From Streptomyces sp. HmicA12 (GTDB lineage Bacteria > Actinomycetota > Actinomycetes > Streptomycetales > Streptomycetaceae), in assembly GCF_000373565.1 (NCBI RefSeq), contig NZ_KB891817.1:16950-80949 (forward strand): a stretch of 64,000 bases of DNA, given 5' to 3'. The stretch's first letter is position 1. Each line of letters begins with the position of its first letter. The translations under genes were made by a program, and so were the position numbers. Positions 1-8,122 of the stretch are shown here, piece after piece. A model generated the notes under the pieces. It was not told the DNA's origin. It saw nothing but the letters and a program-made list of their open reading frames with translations, and did no database searches.

Positions 1-398
1 AGGTCCGCCTTCGGGATCTTGGCGAAGGCGTCGTTGGTCGGCGCGAAGACGGTGATGTTCTCGGCGTTGTTCAGCGTGTCGACGAGCCCGGCCTTCTTCA
101 CGGCCGTGACGAGCGTCGACAGGGCCGGGTTGTTCGACGCGGCGGTGGCCACCGGGTCCTTGGCCATGCCGTCGAACGAACCGGCACCGTCCTTCGGCAC
201 CGACGAACAGGCCGAACCGAACGGCTCGCTCTTGTCGGTCATGTCGTCGGCACCGGTCGTGCCGGACGGCGAGGAGGACGCCTTCGTGGTGTCCGACGCG
301 CTGTCCTTGGTGTCGCTGTCCGAGCAGGCGGTCAGGGCCAGCGGCAGCGCGGCGGCGGCGACCAGGGCGACGGCGACACGACGGATTCGGGACTGCAT
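1..398 (-). CDS. Fasciclin-domain (FAS1) lipoprotein, 3' end outside window
   Basis: Secreted cell-surface lipoprotein with a fasciclin domain; 132 residues are visible and the C-terminus runs off the left edge. It begins with a basic segment and a hydrophobic run ending in the lipobox L-T-A-C (Cys about 25). A Ser/Thr/Asp-rich spacer follows, then FAS1 sequence from about residue 75, with the signature VFAPTNDAFAKIP. The ATG at 398 follows GAGGAG (405-410, minus strand). FAS1 domains usually mediate adhesion or matrix contact; the role here is not known. The nearest gene on the same strand is a LacI regulator 438 bp away, so the two are probably not cotranscribed. Confidence 0.85.
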   Translation of the reverse strand, partial: MQSRIRRVAVALVAAAALPLALTACSDSDTKDSASDTTKASSSPSGTTGADDMTDKSEPFGSACSSVPKDGAGSFDGMAKDPVATAASNNPALSTLVTAVKKAGLVDTLNNAENITVFAPTNDAFAKIPKAD

Positions 399-836
399 GG
401 TGTTCTCCTCGGGGGGTGGCTCGATCGTCATTGGACTGGGGCGATCTGGGATGTTCCGGGGCAATCGGCTTCAGGCGAGGGCGAGTTGACGGAACGAGGG
501 GCGACGCCCCGGACGGGCGGCGCGGATCCGGCCGTCGACGCGGCCATGGCGGGCAGCGCGTCGGGGCAGCCGAAGGTGCGGCCCGTCGAGTCGGGCCTCG
601 CGACCGGCCCGCAGGCCGATCCGGCTCCGTGTCGTCCACGGCCGTGCGGCGGCCGTCCCGTCAGTTCCCTCACAGCGAGGAATCCGGAACGTCCCGGGCT
701 CCGGATTGGTCGTTCACACGGACGAGTGGATCTCGCCGCGCGACCAATCCGCGGCGCCTTCGGCCACGGGGGAGGTCACCGTGCACCGTCCCGGCGCGGC
801 CGCCCGCCGCCGGTCAGGGGCGGTCGCCGCAACGCC
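399..836. other. Intergenic region, no gene recognised
   Basis: This 438-bp gap separates the fasciclin gene from the LacI gene, both on the minus strand. The frames that stay open here show no recognisable family and look like high-GC noise. The minus strand next to 398 carries the ribosome binding site of the fasciclin gene. No convincing promoter or repeat was seen. Confidence 0.4.
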
Positions 837-1889
837 TCAGGCGGGCTCGCGCACGACCAGCTCGGTCGCGGTGACCACGATGGGCAAAGCGGCATCGCCG
901 GGGTCCGTCCAGGGCGCGTCCGGTCGCGGTTCGAAGAGCAGCCGGGCCATCAGGCGGCCCATCTCCTCGACGTCCTGATGCACGGTCGTCAGGGGCGGGT
1001 CCGTGGCCTCGGCGATGGTCGGGAGGTCGTCGAAGCCGATGACCGCCACGGCGTCGGGCACGCGACGCCCCCGCTTCCGCAGGGTGCGCAGCGCACCCGA
1101 CGCCATGAGGTCGGAGGCGACGAAGACCGCGTCGAGGTCGGGGCACCGGTCGAGCAGCGCGGCCATGGCGTCGGCACCTCCCCGCAGCGTGAAGTCCGCC
1201 TCGGCGACGAGAGCGGGCGCGGCGTCGGGAAGCACGTCCCGGTATCCGTCGAGCCGGTCGATCGCGGCGGCCTGGTTGAGCGGGCCGGTGATCGTGGCGA
1301 TCCGTCGGCGCCCAAGACCCAGGAGGTGCCGGACGGCTTCGCGGGCGCCGCCGGGGTTGTCCGCGTCGACGTACGTGTGGCTGCGGTGGTGGTGGCCGGA
1401 GCCGTCCGCCGGGCGGCCGCCGAAGACGGCGGGCAGCCCGATGCGTTCGACCATGGACGGCAACGGGTCGTCGGTGCGCAGGGAGAACAGCAGGGCGCCG
1501 TCGACGTGGCCACCGCCCAGGAATTCGCCGACCCGCGGACAGTCCTCCGGGTCCTCGATGAACAGCAGGACCGGCTGGGCGCCGCGTCGCACGAGTTCCT
1601 GCCGGATGCCGCGCAGGTGGCAGTCGAGGTACGGGTCGACGAAGAGCCGGTTCTGCGGTTCGGTGACCACCACGGCGACGGCGTTGTTCCGGCGTGTGAC
1701 CAGGCTTCGGGCGGCCTGATTGGGTACGTAGCCGAGTTCGCGCACGGCCTGTCGGATGCGCTCGGCGACCTCGGCCCGCACCTTGGGCTCACCGTCGATC
1801 GCGCGGGACACCGTCGACTTCGACACCCCCGCCGACCGGGCCACGTCCTCCAGTGTGGGGCGATGTCCGTTCGACCGTACCGTCAACAC
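837..1889 (-). CDS. LacI-family transcriptional regulator
   Basis: DNA-binding sugar-type repressor of about 350 residues, normal for LacI/GalR. The N-terminus holds the LacI helix-turn-helix (TLEDVARSAGVSKSTVSRAI) and hinge (YVPNQAARSL). The periplasmic-binding-protein-like sensor follows: a VAVVVTEP strand, GHVDGALLF, and the late motifs FVASDLMASGAL and VIGFDD. The start is uncertain: I chose GTG at 1889, just ahead of the conserved core, but TTG at 1943 or 1886 are also possible and none has a good ribosome site. No sugar genes adjoin it, so its target is unknown; the palindromic operator at 20080-20095 is of the right type but 18 kb away. Confidence 0.88.
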   Translation of the reverse strand: MLTVRSNGHRPTLEDVARSAGVSKSTVSRAIDGEPKVRAEVAERIRQAVRELGYVPNQAARSLVTRRNNAVAVVVTEPQNRLFVDPYLDCHLRGIRQELVRRGAQPVLLFIEDPEDCPRVGEFLGGGHVDGALLFSLRTDDPLPSMVERIGLPAVFGGRPADGSGHHHRSHTYVDADNPGGAREAVRHLLGLGRRRIATITGPLNQAAAIDRLDGYRDVLPDAAPALVAEADFTLRGGADAMAALLDRCPDLDAVFVASDLMASGALRTLRKRGRRVPDAVAVIGFDDLPTIAEATDPPLTTVHQDVEEMGRLMARLLFEPRPDAPWTDPGDAALPIVVTATELVVREPA

Positions 1890-1959
1890 CTTCTGCGATG
1901 ATTCGCGTGCTGCGCTCAACTGTTCTGGCGGTCCACACGTCAACCGTCGTCACGCGGCA

Positions 1960-2793
1960 TCAACAGCGCTCGCGTGCCGCTCGGATCCGGCCGAGCCACT
2001 CCGTGCCCATGCGGCGCCCGTCGGGATACTGGTCGTCGCGGTCCCACCGCCAGGCCGTGACCATCGCGAGCACGAGCAGCCGGCAGGCGCGCAGCACGTC
2101 CTGGTCGGCGCCGGGATACAGCTCGCCGACCTCCTCGGGGGCATGGGCGAGGTCGAACTCGACCGGCCCGCGGCAGCACGTCTCCAGGTCGACGAACAGC
2201 GGCCCGTCGCGCGTGGTGAGTACGTTGCCCGGGTGCGGCTCGCCGTGCAGCAGCTGTTCGGCGCCGCCGCGCGCGGTGATCTCCTGGCTCAGGCTGTGCA
2301 GTGTGTCGCCGAGGAGCGCGCGGTCCGCGTCGGCAAGAGCCGGCGTCAGGTCGCGGTGCGCCACGAGGTGTTGGGCCTGCGCGACCCGGTCCGTGAAGTG
2401 CGGTGTCGGGACGTCGAGGCCGCGCATTCCGGCGTGCAGGCGTGCGAGAGCGTCGGCGTAGTCGGCCGGCGTGGTCTCTCCGGGCGGCGCGGACGGGTAG
2501 TAGGTCCACAGAGTGACGACGAAGCCGTCCCGTGCGTACGCGCACGGATCCGCGCGGGGTTCGAGCGACGCCACCGGGCAGCCGGACGCGGCGAGCCGCT
2601 GCGCGAGGTCGACCTCGAACTCCGCGATCTGGTCCGCCACGGGGGCCACTCTGGCGAGCACGTCACAGGGCAGCAGGCGCAGAGTCAGCTTGTTCGAGTC
2701 GTGCAGGACGGTCACGTCGTCGGCCGTCAGACCGAGCGACGAGGCGATCGACACGGCCGCGGCCACCGCGCGTCGCCTCTGTGCCTCACGCAT
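1960..2793 (-). CDS. Phosphotransferase of the APH/choline-kinase fold
   Basis: Aminoglycoside-phosphotransferase-like small-molecule kinase, 277 residues. The catalytic loop is clear at residues 183-190 (HGEPHPGN, the Brenner motif with its Asp replaced by Glu) and the metal-binding DLE follows at 202-204. The Glu in the loop where APH enzymes usually carry Asp is notable and may change activity. The substrate cannot be told from sequence; the family includes antibiotic, sugar and metabolite kinases. It overlaps the upstream coiled-coil gene by 8 bp, so the two are probably cotranscribed and translationally coupled. Confidence 0.72.
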   Translation of the reverse strand: MREAQRRRAVAAAVSIASSLGLTADDVTVLHDSNKLTLRLLPCDVLARVAPVADQIAEFEVDLAQRLAASGCPVASLEPRADPCAYARDGFVVTLWTYYPSAPPGETTPADYADALARLHAGMRGLDVPTPHFTDRVAQAQHLVAHRDLTPALADADRALLGDTLHSLSQEITARGGAEQLLHGEPHPGNVLTTRDGPLFVDLETCCRGPVEFDLAHAPEEVGELYPGADQDVLRACRLLVLAMVTAWRWDRDDQYPDGRRMGTEWLGRIRAARERC

Positions 2794-3448
2794 CCTCGTC
2801 CGTCCCCGTACCGGCGATCAGGCCGGCCGCGACGCGGGTCCGCCGGGCCTCCTCCCGGGCCCGTTCGGCGTTGCCGCGGTGCGCGGCGCCGCTGTGCGTA
2901 CGGTCGTCGGCCAGCGCTTCGTGGTGGGCGGCCAGCGTGTCCTGTGCCGTGGCCAGCGCCTCCGCCGCCCTGTGCACGAGGTCCTTCAGCCGCTCGACCT
3001 CGGCCTCGGACCCGGCGGAGGAGACCGCATCACGGGACCGGCGCAGCGTGGCCTCCATCTCGCGCGCCACGGCCCGCTGTTCGCGTCGGTCCCGGGCCGA
3101 TTCGCGGGCCAGGGCCGCGTCCGTCCGCGACAGCCGGGCCTCACCGGCCCGCATCGACGCGCGCGCCCGGGCAGTCGGCTCCAGGGCCGCCTGCAGGGCG
3201 CTCCCCGCGGGGGGAAGGCCGGCGATGCGCTCCCATTGGTCGAGCCCGCGCTCCCGCGCGTCGAGGAGGGACTCCCGGCGATCGGCGAGGCGCTCGCGAC
3301 GGTCGGCCTGCCGCTCGCGCTCGTCGGCGGCGTCGTCCCGACTGTCCGCCAGGGCTTCCCGCTCGTCGTCGCCGGCTTCCGGAAGGTGTGCCTCCCGGTG
3401 CCGCTCATCGGCGTGCTCGCCGCTGTCCCTCCGGAGACCGTCGTCCAT
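2786..3448 (-). CDS. Charged coiled-coil protein of unknown function
   Basis: A 220-residue soluble protein, nearly all charged helix: long runs rich in Arg, Glu, Asp and Ala (such as ERERQADRRERLADRRESLL at about 45-65) predict extended coiled coil. No catalytic motif, signal peptide or membrane segment is seen. The ATG at 3448 is preferred because the longer open frame upstream (to 3625) has a different, unstructured composition and crosses the likely promoter region shared with the divergent STAS gene. Its stop overlaps the start of the kinase gene by 8 bp. A link to stress signalling through the divergent STAS gene is only suggested by proximity. Confidence 0.6.
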   Translation of the reverse strand: MDDGLRRDSGEHADERHREAHLPEAGDDEREALADSRDDAADERERQADRRERLADRRESLLDARERGLDQWERIAGLPPAGSALQAALEPTARARASMRAGEARLSRTDAALARESARDRREQRAVAREMEATLRRSRDAVSSAGSEAEVERLKDLVHRAAEALATAQDTLAAHHEALADDRTHSGAAHRGNAERAREEARRTRVAAGLIAGTGTDEDA

Positions 3449-3615
3449 CCCGCCAGTCTGCCCCCTTCGCGCCGCCTTGTACGTGCCCTCGCGCCTGTCC
3501 GCGACAAATTGGCCGACGGAGCGGATTCCTTCGGTACTGCCATAGGTCGACGCTGAAGGGGCACACAGCAACGGCAAGGGGATTTCCCCGCGGAGCGTGG
3601 CGAGTCGAGGGCGTA

Positions 3616-3963
3616 ATGAACTCATCGATGTTCGAGGTCGCTGTGGTCGATACCGGCGAGACGGTGTTGCTGCGTGTCTGCGGCGAACTGGACATCTGCA
3701 CGGCGGCGCAGCTCGACCAGGTACTGGCCCCCTTGCTGTCCCGGCCCTGCGAACTCGACCTCGGCGAAGTGTCGTTCACCGATTCGACCGGCGTGAACCT
3801 GCTGATACGGCTCCAGCGGCGGGCGGCGAGCCAGGGCGGCACCCTGCGACTGGTGGCGGTCACCCGCCCCGTCCTGCGCGTTCTGGAGATCACGGGAACG
3901 GCGGGCGTCCTGCTGCTCGGCCCCGAGCCGCCGTCCACGCGTCCCGGGGCCGACCCGGTGTGA
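3616..3963 (+). CDS. STAS-domain anti-sigma factor antagonist
   Basis: A 115-residue single-domain STAS protein of the SpoIIAA/RsbV type. Such proteins bind anti-sigma kinases and free a sigma factor when unphosphorylated. The core VLLRVCGELDICTAAQLDQV is followed by the conserved loop FTDSTGVNLL, where the Ser (or Thr) after Asp is the usual phosphorylation site. The ATG at 3616 follows a GAGGG site (3607-3611); an ATG at 3628 is an alternative. No partner kinase lies next to it, as is common for orphan antagonists in Streptomyces. It is divergent from the coiled-coil gene. Confidence 0.85.
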   Translation: MNSSMFEVAVVDTGETVLLRVCGELDICTAAQLDQVLAPLLSRPCELDLGEVSFTDSTGVNLLIRLQRRAASQGGTLRLVAVTRPVLRVLEITGTAGVLLLGPEPPSTRPGADPV

Positions 3964-4027
3964 CACTCCCCCGGTGAGCCGAGGGCGGGCGCGGCACGAG
4001 CGCGAGCCGGGGCATATCTTGGCGCGC

Positions 4028-4423
4028 ATGCAGTCATACACGATCGGCCAGGCAGCACGGCTGCTCGGCGTGAGCCCGGACACCGCGCGGAGGTGGGCCG
4101 ACGCGGGCCGCGTGGCGACCCACCGGGACGAGAGCGGCAAGCGGCTCATCGACGGGAAGGACCTGGCCGCCTTCTCCGTGGACCTCGCCAAGAGCGGCAA
4201 CGGCGAGGAGGAGACCTCCCACACCTCGGTCCGCAACGCCTTCCCCGGCATCGTGACCGCGATCAAGCTCGGGGACGTCGCGGCCCAGGTCGAGATCCAG
4301 GCGGGTCCGCACCGGCTGGTGTCGCTGCTCACCCGGGAGGCGGTCGAGGAACTGGGCCTGGAGGTCGGCGTGGAGGCCACCGCGCGGGTGAAGTCGACGA
4401 ACGTACACATCGACCGGGTCTGA
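4028..4423 (+). CDS. HTH-TOBE molybdate-binding regulator
   Basis: A 131-residue protein with a MerR/excisionase-like winged helix at residues 3-45 (IGQAARLLGVSPDTARRWAD) and a single Mop/TOBE domain at about 66-130 (NAFPGIVTAIKLGDVAAQVEI to VKSTNVHI). TOBE domains bind molybdate or tungstate oxyanions, so this is probably a molybdate-responsive DNA-binding regulator of the modABC genes that begin about 390 bp downstream on the same strand. The 3' side is followed directly by the antisense remnant of a molybdopterin enzyme. Direct proof of DNA binding is lacking. Confidence 0.82.
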   Translation: MQSYTIGQAARLLGVSPDTARRWADAGRVATHRDESGKRLIDGKDLAAFSVDLAKSGNGEEETSHTSVRNAFPGIVTAIKLGDVAAQVEIQAGPHRLVSLLTREAVEELGLEVGVEATARVKSTNVHIDRV

Positions 4424-4444
4424 ACCGCGGCGCGCGGCCGCCGG

Positions 4445-4597
4445 CACGGCATGCAGGAGCGGCCCGGTGAACCGGTGCTGCTGGATCCCGCTGGTGGCGC
4501 ACTCGAAGGCGACCGCCACCCCGTGCTGCGGCCAGACCAGTAGATCGGCCACGGTCAGCCGGGCCGGCCGGGCCAGGTCACCGGCGATCACCACTTC
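4445..4597 (-). pseudogene. Remnant of a sulfite-oxidase-type molybdopterin enzyme
   Basis: About 50 codons on the minus strand read as the N-terminal part of an oxidoreductase molybdopterin-binding domain: a beta-strand pair (VVIAGDLARPARLTVADLL), the conserved cysteine motif FECATSG, then HRFTGPLL. Both ends stop abruptly. Upstream there is no start with matching sequence, and downstream the frame loses similarity before reaching the regulator gene at 4423. The full domain is over 150 residues, so this is a fragment. Its place beside molybdate genes suggests the locus once held the enzyme as well as the uptake system. Confidence 0.5.
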
Positions 4598-4748
4598 CGC
4601 CCTCGCGGCGGCGGACGTACGGGCAGCTGCGCGGGTCCGGCTCACGGGCCACCACCTCCCCGGGGACCGTACCCGCACAGATCCCCCGTACAAACGCACA
4701 TACCAACCGGCAGATCCTCCAGCCCAGCTCATGCGATGCAACTAGGGA

Positions 4749-4777
4749 CTTACACCTCTCACTTGCGGCAGTATGCT
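4749..4777 (+). promoter_or_regulatory. Candidate modA promoter
   Basis: CTTACA (4749-4754) and TATGCT (4772-4777) are separated by 17 bp and lie 35 bp before the modA start. This is a reasonable housekeeping-type promoter, though the -35 box is weak. Confidence 0.35.
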
Positions 4778-4811
4778 CGGCGCATGCACATCTGCGAGAA
4801 GGAGTAGAACC

Positions 4812-5660
4812 GTGATGACCCGTACAGTGCGCCGGAACCGCCGCACCCGCCGCGTCCTGCAGGTGACCGGTGCGAGCGCCGCCGCGCTGCTGGCCGTGAG
4901 CGCCTGCTCCTCCTCCGACGACTCGTCGTCGGCCGATTCCTCGGCGTCGTCGAAGGCGTCGGCCTCGGGCGGCTCGGACAAGCTGTCCGGCACCGTCACC
5001 GTCTTCGCCGCGGCCTCGCTCAAGGAGAGCTTCACGACTCTGGGCAAGCAGTTCGAGAAGGCGCATCCGGGTACGAAGGTGACCTTCAGCTTCGGCGGCA
5101 GCGACTCGCTGGCCGCGAGTATCACCGGCGGGGCGCCCGCGGACGTGTTCGCCGCGGCCAGCCCCAAGACGATGAAGATCGTCACGGACAAGGGGGATGC
5201 TTCCGGCACCCCGGCGACCTTCGTCCGCAACCAGCTGGAGATCGCCACTCTGCCGGGCAACCCGGACAAGGTGAAGAGCCTCAAGGACCTCACGAACTCC
5301 GATCTGAAGGTCGTGCTGTGCGCCGAGGAGGTGCCGTGCGGTGCCGCCGCGCAGAAGGCTCTGGACGCGAGCAAGCTGAAGCTCACTCCGGTCTCGTACG
5401 AGCAGGACGTCAAGTCCGCTCTGACGAAGGTGGAACTGAAGGAGGCCGACGCCGCGGTGGTGTACAAGACCGATGTGAAGGCCGCGGGTGACAAGGTGGA
5501 GGGTGTGGACTTCCCCGAATCCTCCGACGCCATCAACGACTACCCGATCGCCCGGCTGAAGGACTCCGAGAACGCCGCGGCCGCCAAGGCGTTCATCGAC
5601 CTGGTGCGTTCCGCCGACGGCCAGAAGGTCCTGACCGGGGCCGGGTTCCTCAAGCCGTGA
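4812..5660 (+). CDS. modA: Molybdate ABC transporter substrate-binding lipoprotein
   Basis: The 282-residue lipoprotein captures molybdate outside the membrane and hands it to ModB. It has a basic N-terminus, a hydrophobic stretch with lipobox (LLAVSAC), a Ser/Asp linker, then the ModA fold. Conserved anion-site segments are VFAAASLKESF, FGGSDSLAASI, ADVFAAAS and CAEEVPCG. GTG at 4812 is chosen because AAGGAG (4799-4804) lies 7 bp upstream; ATG at 4815 is an alternative. Its stop overlaps modB by 4 bp (GTGA), placing it first in the modABC operon. Confidence 0.93.
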   Translation: MMTRTVRRNRRTRRVLQVTGASAAALLAVSACSSSDDSSSADSSASSKASASGGSDKLSGTVTVFAAASLKESFTTLGKQFEKAHPGTKVTFSFGGSDSLAASITGGAPADVFAAASPKTMKIVTDKGDASGTPATFVRNQLEIATLPGNPDKVKSLKDLTNSDLKVVLCAEEVPCGAAAQKALDASKLKLTPVSYEQDVKSALTKVELKEADAAVVYKTDVKAAGDKVEGVDFPESSDAINDYPIARLKDSENAAAAKAFIDLVRSADGQKVLTGAGFLKP

Positions 5661-6508
5661 CCTCGCTCGACAAGTCCGGCGCCGCGGCCGACACCCTGAC
5701 GGGCGGGCCGCGGCGCCGTCGTGTCCGCACCCGCACCGCGCCGCTGCCGCTGCTGCTGCCCGCCCTGGTGGGGCTGGCCTTCCTGGTCGTGCCGCTGATC
5801 GCGCTGCTCGTACGGACGCCGTGGTCCGACCTGCCGCACCAGCTGACCAGCGCCGCGGTGTGGCAGGCCCTGCAGCTGTCGCTGCTGTGCGCGACCGCCG
5901 CCACCGCCGTCAGCCTGGTGCTCGGTGTGCCGCTCGCCTGGCTGCTGGCCCGCGTCGAGTTCCGCGGGCGCGGTGTCGTACGGGCCCTGGTCACGCTGCC
6001 GTTGGTGCTGCCGCCCGTGGTCGGTGGTGTGGCCCTGCTCTCCGCGCTCGGCCGCAACGGGGTCGTCGGGAAGTGGCTGGACGCCTGGTTCGGGCTCACC
6101 CTTCCGTTCACCACCACCGGGGTCGTGGTCGCCGAGGCGTTCGTCGCCATGCCGTTCCTCGTGATCAGCGTCGAGGGCACGCTGCGCGCCGCCGACCCTC
6201 GCTTCGAGGAGGCGGCAACCACTCTGGGCGCCTCCCGGTTCACCGCGTTCCGCCGGGTCACGCTCCCGCTGATCGCGCCCGGCATCGCGGCCGGCGCGGT
6301 GCTCGCCTGGGCCCGCGCCCTCGGCGAGTTCGGCGCGACGATCACCTTCGCGGGCAACTTCCCCGGGCGCACCCAGACCATGCCGCTCGCCGTGTACCTG
6401 GCTCTGCAGAGCGATCCGGATGCGGCGATCGCCCTGAGCCTCGTCCTGCTCACCGTCTCGATCGCCGTACTCGCGGGCCTGCGCGACCGTTGGATGACCT
6501 CCCCATGA
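5657..6508 (+). CDS. modB: Molybdate ABC transporter permease
   Basis: Inner-membrane permease of the molybdate importer, 283 residues with about six hydrophobic segments. The coupling motif that contacts the ATPase is present as EEAATTLGASRFTAFRRVTLP (around residue 195-215), followed by GALLAWARALGEFGATITFAGN, typical of ModB. The GTG start overlaps the modA stop and its own stop overlaps modC by 4 bp, so the three are translationally coupled. Confidence 0.93.
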   Translation: MTSLDKSGAAADTLTGGPRRRRVRTRTAPLPLLLPALVGLAFLVVPLIALLVRTPWSDLPHQLTSAAVWQALQLSLLCATAATAVSLVLGVPLAWLLARVEFRGRGVVRALVTLPLVLPPVVGGVALLSALGRNGVVGKWLDAWFGLTLPFTTTGVVVAEAFVAMPFLVISVEGTLRAADPRFEEAATTLGASRFTAFRRVTLPLIAPGIAAGAVLAWARALGEFGATITFAGNFPGRTQTMPLAVYLALQSDPDAAIALSLVLLTVSIAVLAGLRDRWMTSP

Positions 6509-7635
6509 CCGATCTCGGCAAGACCGGCCTCGACAAGACCGCTCCCGCGGGCACCGAGACCACCGCCTCCAGCGGCGCGGCCCCGCTCCAGGCGGGCGAG
6601 GGCCTCGACGCGCGGCTCGTGGTCGACCGGGGCGGCTTCCGCCTCGACGTCACCCTGACGGCGGCCCCCGGTGACGTCGTCGCCCTGCTCGGGCCGAACG
6701 GCGCCGGCAAGACGACGGCCCTGCGCGCGCTCGCCGGACTCGTCCCGCTCACCGACGGGCGGCTGCGTCTCGACGGCGTGGAGCTCGACCGCACCCCGCC
6801 GGAGGCCCGCCCGGTCGGCGTGGTCTTCCAGGACTACCTGCTCTTTCCCCACCTCACCGCGCTCGACAACGTCGCCTTCGGCCCGCGCTGCCACGGCACG
6901 ACCAAGGCGGAGGCCCGCGCGCAGGCCGCGCGGTGGCTGGAGCGGATGGGCCTGTCCGGACACGCGGGGGTCAAACCCCGCCGGCTCTCCGGCGGCCAGG
7001 CCCAGCGCGTCGCCCTCGCCCGCGCGCTGGCGACCCATCCGCGTCTCCTGCTGCTCGACGAACCGCTGGCCGCCCTGGACGCGCGGACCCGCCTGGAGGT
7101 CCGCGCCCAACTCCGCCGCCATCTGGCCGACTTCGAGGCGGTGGCCGTCCTCGTCACGCACGATCCGCTCGACGCCATGGTCCTCGCCGACCGTCTGGTC
7201 GTCATCGAGGACGGGCACGTCGTCCAGGAGGGGACACCGGGCCACATCGCACGGCATCCGCGGACGGACTACATCGCCCACCTCATCGGCCTAAACCTGT
7301 ACAAGGGGCAGGCCGAGGGGCACACCGTACGGCTGGACTCCGGGCCCGCGATCACCACCACCGAGGAGCTGACCGGGCCGGTCTTCGTCACCTTCCCGCC
7401 GACCGCGGTGACCCTGTACCGCGAGCGCCCGGCCGGGACCAGTGCCCGCAACCTCTGGCGCTGCGAGGTGGCCGGCATGGAGACCCACGGCGACCAGATC
7501 CGCGCCGACCTGACGGGCGAGCTGCCCCTCGCCGCCGGCCTGACCACGGTGGCCGCCGCCGAACTCGGCCTCCATCCGGGCGCGGAGGTCTGGGCGGCGG
7601 TGAAGGCGGCGCAGACGCACGCCTATCCCGCCTGA
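6505..7635 (+). CDS. modC: Molybdate ABC transporter ATPase
   Basis: ATP-binding subunit of the molybdate importer, 376 residues. It has Walker A (GPNGAGKTT), Q-loop (VFQDYLLFPHL), signature (LSGGQAQRVALARAL), Walker B (LLLLDEPLAALD) and H-loop (VTHD). The last ~110 residues form a TOBE-type C-terminal extension (starting near GLNLYKGQAEG) that in ModC proteins senses molybdate. About 35 residues before the ABC core are variable and Thr/Ala-rich. Last gene of modABC; the Mop gene follows after 68 bp. Confidence 0.93.
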   Translation: MTDLGKTGLDKTAPAGTETTASSGAAPLQAGEGLDARLVVDRGGFRLDVTLTAAPGDVVALLGPNGAGKTTALRALAGLVPLTDGRLRLDGVELDRTPPEARPVGVVFQDYLLFPHLTALDNVAFGPRCHGTTKAEARAQAARWLERMGLSGHAGVKPRRLSGGQAQRVALARALATHPRLLLLDEPLAALDARTRLEVRAQLRRHLADFEAVAVLVTHDPLDAMVLADRLVVIEDGHVVQEGTPGHIARHPRTDYIAHLIGLNLYKGQAEGHTVRLDSGPAITTTEELTGPVFVTFPPTAVTLYRERPAGTSARNLWRCEVAGMETHGDQIRADLTGELPLAAGLTTVAAAELGLHPGAEVWAAVKAAQTHAYPA

Positions 7636-7703
7636 GCGGACCACGGTGAGCCCCACCGCATGCCGGGATTCCGGATAATCCCCCCATCTCTGTGAGGCGC
7701 CCC

Positions 7704-8087
7704 ATGAGTCTGAGAGTCCGCAACCGGATCCCCGGCACCGTCACCGCGGTCACCACCGGCGGGGCCATGGCGACGGTCAAGGTGCGTCTCGACGGCGGCC
7801 AGGACGTCACCTCGGCCATCACCGTGGACGCCGTCAAGGAACTCGGCCGCGCCGAGGGGGCCGCCGTGAGCGCCCTGGTCAACTCCACGGAGGTGTCGCT
7901 CGCGACGGGCGCCGTGGAGGGGCTGTCCCTCCGCAACCGGCTGCCCGGCACGGTCGGTGACATCGCGACCGGCGGGGCGATGGCCGCCGTGAAGGTCACC
8001 GTCGAGGGCGGCGAGCTGACCTCGGCCATCACGAAGGACGCCGTCGCCGATCTCGGGCCGGCCGTCGGCTCGCCCGTCACGCGCTGA
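7704..8087 (+). CDS. Double-Mop molybdopterin-binding (molbindin) protein, C-terminus frameshifted
   Basis: A 127-residue protein with two tandem Mop/TOBE repeats, each starting SLRxRNRxPGTV: residues 2-68 and about 73 onward. Molbindins store or buffer molybdate in the cytoplasm. The first repeat ends normally (VNSTEVSLATG), but the second stops early at VGSPVTR. In the -1 frame the DNA continues from 8081 as A-L-I-K-S-T-D-V-S-L-T-T-G and stops at 8122, exactly the expected ending. So one base is missing near 8080 (a real deletion or a sequence error), costing the last strand of repeat two. It follows modC on the same strand. Confidence 0.85.
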   Translation: MSLRVRNRIPGTVTAVTTGGAMATVKVRLDGGQDVTSAITVDAVKELGRAEGAAVSALVNSTEVSLATGAVEGLSLRNRLPGTVGDIATGGAMAAVKVTVEGGELTSAITKDAVADLGPAVGSPVTR

Positions 8088-8122
8088 TCAAGTCGACCGA
8101 CGTCTCCCTCACCACGGGCTGA

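Noticed and set aside
486..1901. A 471-residue open frame on the plus strand
   Set aside because: It is a shadow of the LacI gene on the minus strand and has no family motif.
8075..8090. Programmed -1 frameshift in the Mop gene
   Set aside because: The region has no slippery heptamer or obvious stimulatory structure, so a simple 1-bp deletion or sequence error is more likely.
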